A DNA stretch of 64,000 bases from a virus: the IMG/VR virus record IMGVR_UViG_3300045911_000062, positions 1 through 64,000 of that record; one strand, written 5' to 3'. The translations under genes were made by a program, and so were the position numbers. Below are positions 35,391 through 44,285 of this stretch, in pieces (within the stretch, counting starts at the first letter, position 1; each line of letters opens with the position of its first letter). The notes below the pieces were generated by a model that was not told the DNA's origin, searched no databases, and was given only the letters and a program-made list of their open reading frames with translations.

Positions 35391-37730
35391 TTAATTTTCC
35401 CTTCGTTCGTGAGGTTTATAATGTTTAATTCTATTATGTAATATTGGAGATGCTAATAAAACTGCTGGCCTCAAATTACCTTCTTTAGTCATCTGGTACA
35501 TATAAGACATCCATGTTTGTTCATATGGATGAACCCATTTTGTATCAATAAACATTTTCTTATTACCTTTTTTAGAAACTATCATTGGCCAGTTTGCATA
35601 ATAAATTTCACCGTCAATATATGTTAATCCATCCAAATTTCTTATATTTTTGAAAATCGTCAACGGTGAATTGGGATCTAGACCTTGAATTGGTAATTTA
35701 TCATAATCTGGCCAATCTCTACTCCTTATATGTTGCGGAACGTTATACCATGAACATTGTTTATCATTGTCCAAGAACACTTCTGTAAAAGTTAATTTTA
35801 GAAAATCAAATTCATCTTTTAGCATTATTCTATGCACTAAATTATAAAGATTTGGAATATATTTTCTAAATCCATTCCTACAAAATTGTGATGAAAACTC
35901 TGGAGGGTTAATCGTCATATCATCTTCAAAGAAAAACATAAAATCTGCTTCAGAATCATGAAAATGTTCAGCGGCTCTTTGTCTTCCACCACATATACCA
36001 GTATTTCCGTTCATATCTATGTATTCAAATTTATACTCATTAGCAATCTTTTTATTTTGTTTTTTTGCTTTTACGTCTGTTGAATTGTCTATAAGAACTA
36101 AATGTGGCCTTTTTAACCATTCTGGTGTTTTTTCCATAGATTTAATAGTATGCTGTAATTGTTCTGGAAAATTGAATGTTAATATATACAGATTTGTCTT
36201 GTACTTTTCTACATCTTTATCGGTATATATTTTTATATTTTTAATTTTCTTTTTTTCTGTTTCAACAATTTTAACATTACCGTCGATAATAGCCTGTGTA
36301 AATTTAACAATTAAACCATTCCCATCCAATTCAAATCTTCTATAAATGTCAGGCTGATTATATGCCATGATCGTAAATATACTTTCCTCAGTCCCCATAT
36401 AACCATCATTTAATGTTTTATTTAAAATAGAATAATATGTTGCATTCGCATCATTTATTTGTTTTTTATGTCCACCAAATAGCCCACCTCTACAAACATA
36501 TTCTACTTTTTTTCCAGCGTAAATATTAATTTTATTAAATTCAAATCCATGAATTTCGGTATTAGCTTCATATGGATAACTAAGAAACAAAAATGGATTT
36601 GCATACTCTGGTAATTTGTCGAGTACATTATTATCTACTAAATGAGAATATGAAACAGTATTTGTAATACCAGCGTCTAACCAGAAAAAATATTCAGTAT
36701 CAAATGGATTCCAAATAGTCGCATCATTTAGCATAAACATTTTTGATTGTACTATTGGGTTGTACCACTCTAAACTGGCTTGTGGCGATTCAGATAACCA
36801 TCCTGCTAAATTTCTCCATTTAGGATTATTGCGTATTTTTTGTGTAACATCCCAAAAAGGTGAATATAATTTTTTTATATCTTCTAATTCATATATTTTT
36901 ACATAAGTGTTGCGTCTGTCTCTTTTTTCCCAAACTAAATATTCCAAATCTTTTGGAATATAAATAAAAAGATTTTGTGGAATATCTAAAAAATTTTTAA
37001 AGTTTTCTATATAATGTTCAAATGGTCTGCCGACTCTGTTAATGTTCCACAATCCTGTAACTATAGTCATGTTTTTATTAACATTAATGCTATTTTTATA
37101 TTTCATATTAACAAAATCCTCAAATTGTTCAACTCGACCAATTTTTAAATTATTTTTTCGAACTATTAATAAATTATATGTATAAAAATATTCATGATTA
37201 TCAATAATATTAAAAATTTCATGTCGATAATCTACTAAAACATTACTAGAATCTGCATTGCCACCTATATCTTCAATTATATAGTATCCATCATTTTTTA
37301 CTTTGTTAAACAAATTTATAAATGTTTTATACTGACCTTCTGAAGTATGTAAGCCATCATCTATTATAATATCAAATGTTAGTCCATTTAAATTATCTTC
37401 ACAGCTTTGTTTATCCAAAGAACTAAACAAAAATGTTTTTATTCTATCTTCAGAAATCATACAATCTTCTGCTATGTCAACGCCATATATATTTGCATTT
37501 TTAAAGTATTCTTTCCAGGCTCGTAAACAAGCTGCTGGCTTATAGTGTGGGTAAAAATTAGTCACTCCTACAAATGTAGATTCAATATTTGGATCTAAAG
37601 TACCTAAGCCAACCTCCAATATGTCTATACTATTATCTCTAATTTTTTCAAACAATGCAGAGTATTTTTTAGTATATCCAGAAAGAAATTTATCACTACC
37701 ATTTTTAATTATTATATCATCTAAGTTCAT
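35391..37730 (-). CDS. Three-domain fusion: methyltransferase, HtrL-like transferase, GT2
   Basis: A protein of about 779 residues. Residues ~1-200: class I methyltransferase (DILEVGLGT, IYGVDIAEDC, FDIIIDDGLHTSEGQ, YYIIEDIGG). Residues ~220-490: HtrL/YibB-like transferase (MTIVTGLWNI, YFFWLDAGITN, YVCRGGLFGGHK). Residues ~505-779: GT-A family 2-like transferase (NLYILTFNFPEQL, VLIDNSTD, GICGGRQRAAEHF, FFFEDDMTI with the metal-binding acidic residues). The frame opens at TTG 37736; the ATG two codons later is used here. It probably installs and caps part of one glycan. I know of no standard protein with this exact order, but I could not search. Confidence 0.77.
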   Translation of the reverse strand: MNLDDIIIKNGSDKFLSGYTKKYSALFEKIRDNSIDILEVGLGTLDPNIESTFVGVTNFYPHYKPAACLRAWKEYFKNANIYGVDIAEDCMISEDRIKTFLFSSLDKQSCEDNLNGLTFDIIIDDGLHTSEGQYKTFINLFNKVKNDGYYIIEDIGGNADSSNVLVDYRHEIFNIIDNHEYFYTYNLLIVRKNNLKIGRVEQFEDFVNMKYKNSINVNKNMTIVTGLWNINRVGRPFEHYIENFKNFLDIPQNLFIYIPKDLEYLVWEKRDRRNTYVKIYELEDIKKLYSPFWDVTQKIRNNPKWRNLAGWLSESPQASLEWYNPIVQSKMFMLNDATIWNPFDTEYFFWLDAGITNTVSYSHLVDNNVLDKLPEYANPFLFLSYPYEANTEIHGFEFNKINIYAGKKVEYVCRGGLFGGHKKQINDANATYYSILNKTLNDGYMGTEESIFTIMAYNQPDIYRRFELDGNGLIVKFTQAIIDGNVKIVETEKKKIKNIKIYTDKDVEKYKTNLYILTFNFPEQLQHTIKSMEKTPEWLKRPHLVLIDNSTDVKAKKQNKKIANEYKFEYIDMNGNTGICGGRQRAAEHFHDSEADFMFFFEDDMTINPPEFSSQFCRNGFRKYIPNLYNLVHRIMLKDEFDFLKLTFTEVFLDNDKQCSWYNVPQHIRSRDWPDYDKLPIQGLDPNSPLTIFKNIRNLDGLTYIDGEIYYANWPMIVSKKGNKKMFIDTKWVHPYEQTWMSYMYQMTKEGNLRPAVLLASPILHNRIKHYKPHERREN

Positions 37731-37775
37731 GGCCAATACTTTAAAAAAATAATAATATTAGTGCATTAGTAAATT

Positions 37776-40466
37776 TCACAAACCTATCTCCACTCTTTCG
37801 GCCCATCCTCTTTCTGGTGAATGTCCCCAAAAAACTAATCTATTTGGTTTTTCATTAATAATAAACATTTCTTCATAGTGAATAGTACCATCTCCATTCA
37901 AAAATCTTTTTAGATTTTGTCCATCAATGTATTTTGTATGAATTGGTTTCCCTTCTTTGTCATCAAAAGCTACTAATATAAAATTATAATCGTTTGCTGG
38001 TAATTGTTTTCTATCTATATTAACTAGATGGTAAAATGATTTGTGGAATGATTCTTCCCATTCTCGTTCAGATTTATATGTGTATGGATTTGGCGGAAAA
38101 TTATTTTCCATTGTCCATTTCTGGAAAGCACGTTTTTTGAAATGTATTCCAGCATATTTCTCATAATCACGTAAAGATCTTACTTTTCCTAATGTATATG
38201 GTCCTAGATCGTGACCATTATTTTCTGTTTGTAGTAATTGCCTAATACGAGATCTGGCTATATCTTGTTGCTTCCACCATCTGTTATCTCCTCGTTTATG
38301 ATGATCGTCCCAAACTAAAATTCCAGACCGCTCCTCACGCATTGTTGCATGCCATATAACTACCCTGTGAGGATGAAATAAATCATATCCATGAGTATAG
38401 CTTCTGACTGTTAAATTTATCTCTTCTCCACTAAAAAATATATTAGGATCATGACGAACATCTCTAGCCCATTTATTAGGTCCAAAAGCAAAATGACCGC
38501 TTAAGAATCTTGCTGGATATGGCTTAGTAAGACTCTTCCAATTTTTAACAGCAGTCGGCCTAATAAAAATAGTTCCGAATGGATAAAAACATGCTGCTTC
38601 TGATAACCACGGCTCTTGTACTCTATCTGCCGGATCATTTTTTGGATTATAATATGGCAAATAACCACATATTAAAGGATTATATCCTTCATTCTTTAAT
38701 TCGTAGTACCAAGACAAAAGTGTAATATCCCAATCTTCTTTAAATCTATGGTGAGAATCTAATTGTAAAACAAATTCTTCATCTTCAAGTAAAGTATCAT
38801 TTATTAAAGCTCTTGCATATCCCAATCCTTTAGCTTCTAAGTAATTAATATCTATTATTTTAAATCTGGAATCAGTTCTAAATTCATCTAAATTATCAAA
38901 CCCATCATCTGGATTGAATTGCCTACATATTCCAAAAATTATTCTATCTGGATATTTTGCATTCTTTAGAGCATCCTTTATAGTAGGAACTAACTCTGGC
39001 TCTCTATATGCTGGTAGATGAACCAATATTCTATCAGATTTTATATGTTCATCTATTGATTTTATAATTTGTATTTTATTCTCATCTTGTTTATACTTTA
39101 CATCAATATTAAAATTTATAGTAGGCACTTTTTCTTCAATTTTGTTTTTTTCGTATATGTTTCCTTCTATAATAGATTGCCAACCATGCTCTTTTGAATG
39201 AGGCCATACGATCCACTTATAAGGTTTTTTATCATAATAAAAAGATCTCCAAATTTTACAATAACCATCTGGATCATTTTTCATTCTTTTTATTTCTTCG
39301 GGGTCTATATCTTGACGATGAATCTCTTTGCCATCTTCATCCTTAAATGCTACAACTAAACAGGTATAATCATCATATGGCAACTGATTAAATTGAATAT
39401 CTATGCAATGTTTAAAAAAGTTTAAAAATGAATTATTATAATCTTCTTCATTATCAAACTGTGGATTCGGAGCATAATTATTTTCTAAAGTGTATCTTTG
39501 AACTTTTTTATCACTAAACCTTATTCCCGAATATTTTTCATAATCTTTTAAAGTCCTTTCTGGTCCAAAACCATACTTACCAAACTCTTCAGGGTTATAA
39601 ATTTCACCGTCCATACTAAACAATTTTCTACAACGCAAATGTGCATTAGAATTTAGTTTATGCCAATTTGAATAATCATCCCAATGTTTCTTCAACCCCC
39701 TTCTTGTATAGAAATGCCAAGCGACCACTTTATGAAGATGATATAAATCATACCCCCATGTAAAAGCACGTACTGCAATAGAATGCTCTTCTCCATGGAA
39801 ATATAATTCTGGATCGTGTTGAACCTCTACAGCAAATTCACCCTGAGTAAATGCAAAATGTGCAGAATAAAATCTTGCTGCAACTGGTTCGGTTCTAGAC
39901 TCATAATCATCTATCGTTGCTGGTAAAAAATGCACTATACCTTCTGGACTAAATCTATCAAAATTCATTTTCCATGGTGCTTTGAGCCTGCTATCAGGAT
40001 CATTATCAGGATCATATGATGGTAAATAACAAGTTATTAATGGTTTTTTTGATTTTTTCTTCAATGATTCATATTCATTTATTAAAATACTATCCCATTT
40101 TTCTACAAATCTATGATGAGAATCTAATTGAAGTGTATATTTTTCCCCATTATATTCCTGTTGAATCCTATTTCTCGCCCAGCATGCGCCCTTAGATTCA
40201 GTATATGGGACGTCTAATAAAAGTATAGACGCCCCATCTTTACTTAGTAAGTATTTGTCGAAATCTTTATCGATTTCAGAAAACACCTGCTCTATAATAA
40301 AGTTATTATCTAAAAAATTTTCTACTGATTCATCGTCTGAATGTTGCCAATTTACACAAATCTTTAAATTTTGTGGGTATTCAGCATTTTTTATAATATC
40401 TATTAATGTAGGTATTAATTCGTTATCTCTATAAGATGCAATCTGTACAAAAATTGTATTTTCCAT
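37776..40466 (-). CDS. Duplicated GT60-like (Skp1-GlcNAc-transferase-like) glycosyltransferase
   Basis: An 896-residue protein made of two similar halves (~1-470 and ~480-896). Each starts with the GlcNAc (PF11397) family pattern, VQIASYRDNELIPTL in the first and VHLPAYREPELVPTI in the second. Each continues through AKG/SKG-x-x-x-AR, LQLDSHHRF with the metal-binding D-x-H (near residues 112 and 585), then FHGEEHSIAVRAFTWGYDLY and FSGEEINLTVRSYTHGYDLF. Known GT60 enzymes add GlcNAc to hydroxyproline (Skp1) or to Ser/Thr of proteins. Each half also ends in a conserved ~110-residue tail (LPYDDYTCLVVAF / LPANDYNFILVAF). A protein acceptor is therefore plausible. Confidence 0.8.
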   Translation of the reverse strand: MENTIFVQIASYRDNELIPTLIDIIKNAEYPQNLKICVNWQHSDDESVENFLDNNFIIEQVFSEIDKDFDKYLLSKDGASILLLDVPYTESKGACWARNRIQQEYNGEKYTLQLDSHHRFVEKWDSILINEYESLKKKSKKPLITCYLPSYDPDNDPDSRLKAPWKMNFDRFSPEGIVHFLPATIDDYESRTEPVAARFYSAHFAFTQGEFAVEVQHDPELYFHGEEHSIAVRAFTWGYDLYHLHKVVAWHFYTRRGLKKHWDDYSNWHKLNSNAHLRCRKLFSMDGEIYNPEEFGKYGFGPERTLKDYEKYSGIRFSDKKVQRYTLENNYAPNPQFDNEEDYNNSFLNFFKHCIDIQFNQLPYDDYTCLVVAFKDEDGKEIHRQDIDPEEIKRMKNDPDGYCKIWRSFYYDKKPYKWIVWPHSKEHGWQSIIEGNIYEKNKIEEKVPTINFNIDVKYKQDENKIQIIKSIDEHIKSDRILVHLPAYREPELVPTIKDALKNAKYPDRIIFGICRQFNPDDGFDNLDEFRTDSRFKIIDINYLEAKGLGYARALINDTLLEDEEFVLQLDSHHRFKEDWDITLLSWYYELKNEGYNPLICGYLPYYNPKNDPADRVQEPWLSEAACFYPFGTIFIRPTAVKNWKSLTKPYPARFLSGHFAFGPNKWARDVRHDPNIFFSGEEINLTVRSYTHGYDLFHPHRVVIWHATMREERSGILVWDDHHKRGDNRWWKQQDIARSRIRQLLQTENNGHDLGPYTLGKVRSLRDYEKYAGIHFKKRAFQKWTMENNFPPNPYTYKSEREWEESFHKSFYHLVNIDRKQLPANDYNFILVAFDDKEGKPIHTKYIDGQNLKRFLNGDGTIHYEEMFIINEKPNRLVFWGHSPERGWAERVEIGL

Positions 40467-40523
40467 TATTCACCTAGCATAAAAAAGGGGGTTAAAAATT
40501 TCACTTATATTTTTATTTCTTTA

Positions 40524-40970
40524 TTATGATGAGACTGAACTTTGTTTAGATTTTGTTGTAGTAGCTTCTACTTTAGGAGCTTCTACTTTAGGAGCTTCTT
40601 GCCCAGAAACAGCCATAGATAAAGACATTTGATTATGTGATACACCAAATCCATGTCCTGGGAGAGATGTTTTCCCATTAGTATGTAATACTCGTACTAA
40701 TTGATGATATAAAACCAATGCGTTCTGCCCATTTGGTAAAGTTACTTGACTTAATAAATCCCATAGCTCATAACGATGAGCATCGCGACGTTTAAGTATT
40801 TTTACAAAACGCTCCTTATCAATTTTATCTAAATGCAATGTCTTGATAAAATAAATATCACCATTTGATGGATCTTCACGCATAACTAACACTTCTTGCA
40901 TCACTCCGTCTATCAATATTCTACGTAAGTGATTGTATACTGGTGCTGTTTTTTGTGTAACTCTTGACAT
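40524..40970 (-). CDS. Late hypothetical protein
   Basis: A 148-residue protein with a mixed alpha/beta core of ~105 residues (YNHLRRILIDGVMQEVLVMRE...) and a disordered tail containing a short tandem repeat (EAPKVEAPKVEA). No family is recognised. AAAGGAG precedes the start region and a CATAAATA late box lies upstream, so it is probably a virion or morphogenesis protein. Confidence 0.58.
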   Translation of the reverse strand: MSRVTQKTAPVYNHLRRILIDGVMQEVLVMREDPSNGDIYFIKTLHLDKIDKERFVKILKRRDAHRYELWDLLSQVTLPNGQNALVLYHQLVRVLHTNGKTSLPGHGFGVSHNQMSLSMAVSGQEAPKVEAPKVEATTTKSKQSSVSS

Positions 40971-40998
40971 AATTTCATTTCTCCTTTAGAATTTGAAT

Positions 40999-41006
40999 TA
41001 TTTATG
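40999..41006 (-). promoter_or_regulatory. Late promoter box CATAAATA
   Basis: Minus-strand box 29 bases upstream of the ATG at 40970; AAAGGAG follows in the leader. Confidence 0.55.
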
Positions 41007-41022
41007 ACAGGAAAAAAATATC

Positions 41023-41430
41023 GTGCCGAAAAGAGCTATGTTAGTCCCATATATGAAATGGGAAGAAAAAATATATTTTTTATGCATGAGACCATCCAAC
41101 TCAAAATATGGTGGAACGCATTATCAATTCTGTAAAGGTAGGATAGATGATGGTGAAACATCTAAATCCGCTGCTATAAGAGAGGCTACAGAAGAGCTTG
41201 GCATCAATCCAAACTATGCATCACCATTGGTTTTTGTAAATCGGGTAATGAATGGTACATGCGATCTATACATATGTGAATATAATTATAATTCATATCC
41301 AGAAACTACGGAAGAAACGTTACACACTGCTTTCTTGTCTGAAGAAGAATTTATGTTAATAGGTCGCGATTGGCAAAAGCCAATCGCAAAAATGATATCA
41401 AATTTTATAAATCAACAGAAACTAATTTAG
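41023..41430 (+). CDS. NUDIX hydrolase
   Basis: A 135-residue protein with a complete NUDIX box, G39-x5-E-x7-REATEELGI (residues 39-61), so it hydrolyses a nucleoside diphosphate linked to another moiety. The GTG start at 41023 is supported by AGGA eight bases upstream; an ATG five codons later is the alternative. The gene is convergent with the AT-hook protein gene, and the two coding ends overlap by 26 bases, which is rare in this window. Substrate (for example dNTP, ADP-ribose or nucleotide sugar) cannot be told from the box. Confidence 0.88.
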   Translation: MPKRAMLVPYMKWEEKIYFLCMRPSNSKYGGTHYQFCKGRIDDGETSKSAAIREATEELGINPNYASPLVFVNRVMNGTCDLYICEYNYNSYPETTEETLHTAFLSEEEFMLIGRDWQKPIAKMISNFINQQKLI

Positions 41431-42340
41431 TATCTAGATCCATTATTAAGCTATATACGTTGTATAATTCATAATCTCCCTGTTCCCCACCCCAATACTC
41501 TTGACCATATCTAGAAACAATAATTTTATAATTAAAACCATCTTCATATTCATAAATTTTAATTAGTTTGAATTGGTGATACCTAGCATACTCAAGAATT
41601 TTTTCCAGTTTAACATTAGTTATATCAATCTTAAATACATTATGTGGCATGTTGTAATATTTTGCAATAAACAAATATTTTGTAGAACTTATTTCTTCAA
41701 TTATTCTGTCTAAATGATCGTACCCAAGAAATTGTTTCCAAGAAATCCAATTTTTTCTGTAATGTAAGTCTGGCCTTCTTGGTATGCCTTTTGGACATTT
41801 TCCGTTTTTACAAAGTTCCTTCCAATCTTCGTATCGTTTCAGTCCTAACTTTCTAACAACTGCAACAGCATCGTCATATTTCATATATTTTCTATTTTTT
41901 GCTTGTTGTATAATAGAAAGATTATTTGTTCCTAAATAATAGTTCCATCCCTTCCAATAATGTTTATAAATTTGATCTGGATTTCTTGGTATTTTTGAAG
42001 GTCTGTTGAATTTATACCATTTTATATACTGTTTTATAGAACCTATGTTTTCTTCCAATATAATAGCCCTAGCCTTTTCGTATGGTAATGATGTTCTTTT
42101 TCTCCCTGGTTTCTTTTTTAGATGTTCTGGAATTCTTTTGTACACCCTTTTTTTGGGAGGTACTTTTAAATGGTCTGGTTTTTTTGGTCGGCCACGCGGC
42201 CTGCCAGTTGGCACATAGGGGGTTCTTCCTTTCTTATTAGGATTAGGCGGCCTTCCTACTGGTCGTTTAACAACCTTTTTTTCAATTTCTGTAATAGGCA
42301 TATCATTACCTATTTCGATAACATCTTCTTTATCTAACAT
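41405..42340 (-). CDS. AT-hook DNA-binding protein with phage-integrase-repeat-like units
   Basis: A 311-residue very basic protein. Residues ~25-85 hold several AT-hooks (VGRPPNPNKK, GRPRGRPKK, PGRKR), which bind AT-rich minor grooves. Residues ~88-215 contain two copies of a W-rich unit of the form YEKARAI...YIKWYKF...IPRNPDQIYKHYWKGWNYYLG, then YEDWKEL...IPRRPDLHYRKNWISWKQFLG, which resembles the phage-integrase repeat unit (PF14882). No recombinase domain is present. A nucleoid-like or genome-organising DNA-binding role is likely in this AT-rich phage. Confidence 0.72.
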   Translation of the reverse strand: MLDKEDVIEIGNDMPITEIEKKVVKRPVGRPPNPNKKGRTPYVPTGRPRGRPKKPDHLKVPPKKRVYKRIPEHLKKKPGRKRTSLPYEKARAIILEENIGSIKQYIKWYKFNRPSKIPRNPDQIYKHYWKGWNYYLGTNNLSIIQQAKNRKYMKYDDAVAVVRKLGLKRYEDWKELCKNGKCPKGIPRRPDLHYRKNWISWKQFLGYDHLDRIIEEISSTKYLFIAKYYNMPHNVFKIDITNVKLEKILEYARYHQFKLIKIYEYEDGFNYKIIVSRYGQEYWGGEQGDYELYNVYSLIMDLDTKLVSVDL

Positions 42341-42362
42341 ATCCCCATCTTTTTGTTTTTCT

Positions 42363-42370
42363 CATAAATA
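42363..42370 (+). promoter_or_regulatory. Late promoter box CATAAATA very close to a start codon
   Basis: Only six bases separate the box from the ATG at 42377. With T4 geometry, transcription would start at or next to the ATG, giving a leaderless mRNA. Confidence 0.42.
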
Positions 42371-42376
42371 TATTGC

Positions 42377-42835
42377 ATGGATATTAGAAAATTATCACTA
42401 CATTTAGCTGAATCTGTTGATGCGTGGAGAGTTGTTCCCCGCATGATATTAGTTTGCTATGCTTGGCTAGTAAATCAACTATATTTATGGTATACAAAAA
42501 TACCGACATATGTGCAAGAGAAATGTGATGCTGCCATTCTACAAATATTCACAGAAGCAGGAATGGAATTGGAAAAAGCTCAAAAACTTGCATGTACGGT
42601 TATAGATGTGGTCGGAGGGCCGACCCCTGCACAATCTGCGTTCGTGACTACAATCATTGGGTTATCAACTGGTATATTTGGTCTATATGCGTCTACGGGA
42701 CGAAAATGGGATAAAAGTGAATCACAAATAAACATAGTCCCATACGCTCCACCTACTGATGTTCCTTCAGAACAACCTATTGTTAAAAACAAAAAATCTT
42801 ATAATGATCAAGAAGATACTGGACCAAAACCATAA
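42377..42835 (+). CDS. Two-TM membrane protein, putative holin
   Basis: A 152-residue protein with two hydrophobic segments, about residues 23-40 (MILVCYAWLVNQLYLWY) and 92-108 (VTTIIGLSTGIFGLYAS), and a polar Pro-rich tail. The N-terminal SVDAWRVVPR and the FGLYASTGRKWD region resemble a group of small phage membrane proteins sometimes annotated as holins. It is a single rightward gene with a late box immediately before its ATG. No lysin is next to it, so the holin assignment is tentative. Confidence 0.55.
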   Translation: MDIRKLSLHLAESVDAWRVVPRMILVCYAWLVNQLYLWYTKIPTYVQEKCDAAILQIFTEAGMELEKAQKLACTVIDVVGGPTPAQSAFVTTIIGLSTGIFGLYASTGRKWDKSESQINIVPYAPPTDVPSEQPIVKNKKSYNDQEDTGPKP

Positions 42836-42836
42836 A

Positions 42837-43769
42837 TTACTTTTTGCCAAGTAATAAGCCAGTAAAGTTAGATAAATTTTCTGAAATGTTTTTTAAGCCC
42901 GCATGATTACAAAATTTCATAAATTCTATCATGTTGTAACGTGATCTATCTGTTTTCTTAACAGTTTGACGTATTAGCTCTTTTATTTCATCAGGCTGAG
43001 AATCGAGATCCATTAATAAGATATTTTCATTGAATAAATCAACAGTTTTGAAATTTTTCTTTTTTAAATCACCATTTTCATCAAAATATTCAACTTCAAA
43101 AGTATGTTGTAAAATATTTTCTAACGTATAATCATCGGTATACGCTTTTTTAATTTTATCTGAACGCAAACGTGGATATGATGACATAACATTATCACCA
43201 GCATCTCCACGGAAACATTTTTGAAACATGAAATAATCTACATCAAAATCATATTCCTCAAGTGTTTTGGGTTTATCTTTAATAGGATCATAAACAATAA
43301 CATTATCATATTTTAATAATTGAAGTAAATCATTATCACCGGATAATATTATATGTGTATCATCTGGATATTCAGCAACAAACCCTGCTATTATATCATC
43401 TGCTTCTAATTTTTCTTTTTCTAATACTAGAATTCCAGTTTTTTCTTTAAGAATAGATTTAAAGTATTTAATGTGATCATCGAATATTTTTAATTCATTT
43501 ATTTGATTTTCTGTTAAATTTTTTCTACGATTTGCTTTGTACTTTTTAATAGTAATACACTTATCACTAGAAGTATACTCTTTCCTCCAAGAAAAACTAT
43601 CAAATACACATACAACATTATCTGGAAAAAACTTCTTAAAGTACATATTCATGGATGTTAATGCTTTATGTAGCCCTAATGCAATCATAGTTTCTGCATC
43701 AAGATCTTCACGTATAGAAAAAAATGTTCTATATAATAAATGATGTGTATCAAATATTAAATGTTTCAT
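42837..43769 (-). CDS. rnh: RNase H / 5'-3' exonuclease (FEN-1 family, T4 Rnh-like)
   Basis: A 310-residue nuclease of the 5'-nuclease family, close in length to T4 RNase H (305). Metal-binding acidic residues are seen in LIFDTHHLLYR (Asp7), VVCVFDS, LEADDIIAGF and ILSGDNDLLQLL; RGDAGDNV marks the H3TH DNA-binding motif. It removes lagging-strand RNA primers. It is encoded with the clamp-like protein and DNA polymerase genes in one leftward block; its ATG overlaps the preceding stop (ATGA). Confidence 0.88.
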   Translation of the reverse strand: MKHLIFDTHHLLYRTFFSIREDLDAETMIALGLHKALTSMNMYFKKFFPDNVVCVFDSFSWRKEYTSSDKCITIKKYKANRRKNLTENQINELKIFDDHIKYFKSILKEKTGILVLEKEKLEADDIIAGFVAEYPDDTHIILSGDNDLLQLLKYDNVIVYDPIKDKPKTLEEYDFDVDYFMFQKCFRGDAGDNVMSSYPRLRSDKIKKAYTDDYTLENILQHTFEVEYFDENGDLKKKNFKTVDLFNENILLMDLDSQPDEIKELIRQTVKKTDRSRYNMIEFMKFCNHAGLKNISENLSNFTGLLLGKK

Positions 43770-44281
43770 TGATTAGCTAATTCTTTTAACCATAATTCTA
43801 CCACTTGTGATTCATCTTCTGCAGTAAATCCATTTTTCCTAAGCATAGAAATAAAAGAATCATTCCAATCTAGAGACAATTTAAATTTGCCGTCATTATC
43901 ATCCCACATATCACCAACTATGCTTACCCATGGCTCTTTAGACTTTTTTTTATGTTCAATAACGATATCATTAGTTTTATCTAATATTTCTGATATTTTT
44001 TGCTTTCCGTCATCAGTAGTCGTTAACCTGACTAATATTTTATCTATTATATTTAATATTAAATCGTCCTTATTTACTATCTTTTCTATTAAAGAATTAT
44101 ATATAGAGTCCACAAACTCATTCTTTTTCTGTGATATGAGATCATCATATTCGCTTACCGACTGAATATTTTCTAAAAGTTCTGCTATGTAAGCACCTTT
44201 ATTTTTTGCAATACTATCTGCAAGATCTTTTATAAATTTATTGTCTTTTAGAAGTTTTTCTTTATTTAAAAGCATATTCAT
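43766..44281 (-). CDS. Hypothetical protein in the replication block
   Basis: A 171-residue, mostly helical protein. The C-terminal ~55 residues (EPWVSIVGDMWD...KLSLDWNDSFISMLRKNGF...VELWL) form a compact Trp-rich unit of a kind seen at the end of several phage proteins of unknown function. It lies between the clamp-like gene and rnh with minimal spacing, so a role in replication or late transcription is possible. A small clamp-loader subunit was considered but no supporting motif is visible. Confidence 0.5.
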   Translation of the reverse strand: MNMLLNKEKLLKDNKFIKDLADSIAKNKGAYIAELLENIQSVSEYDDLISQKKNEFVDSIYNSLIEKIVNKDDLILNIIDKILVRLTTTDDGKQKISEILDKTNDIVIEHKKKSKEPWVSIVGDMWDDNDGKFKLSLDWNDSFISMLRKNGFTAEDESQVVELWLKELANQ

Positions 44282-44285
44282 CCCT

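Noticed and set aside
43766-44281. Small clamp-loader subunit (gp62-like)
   Set aside because: Only size and position fit; no sequence motif supports it.
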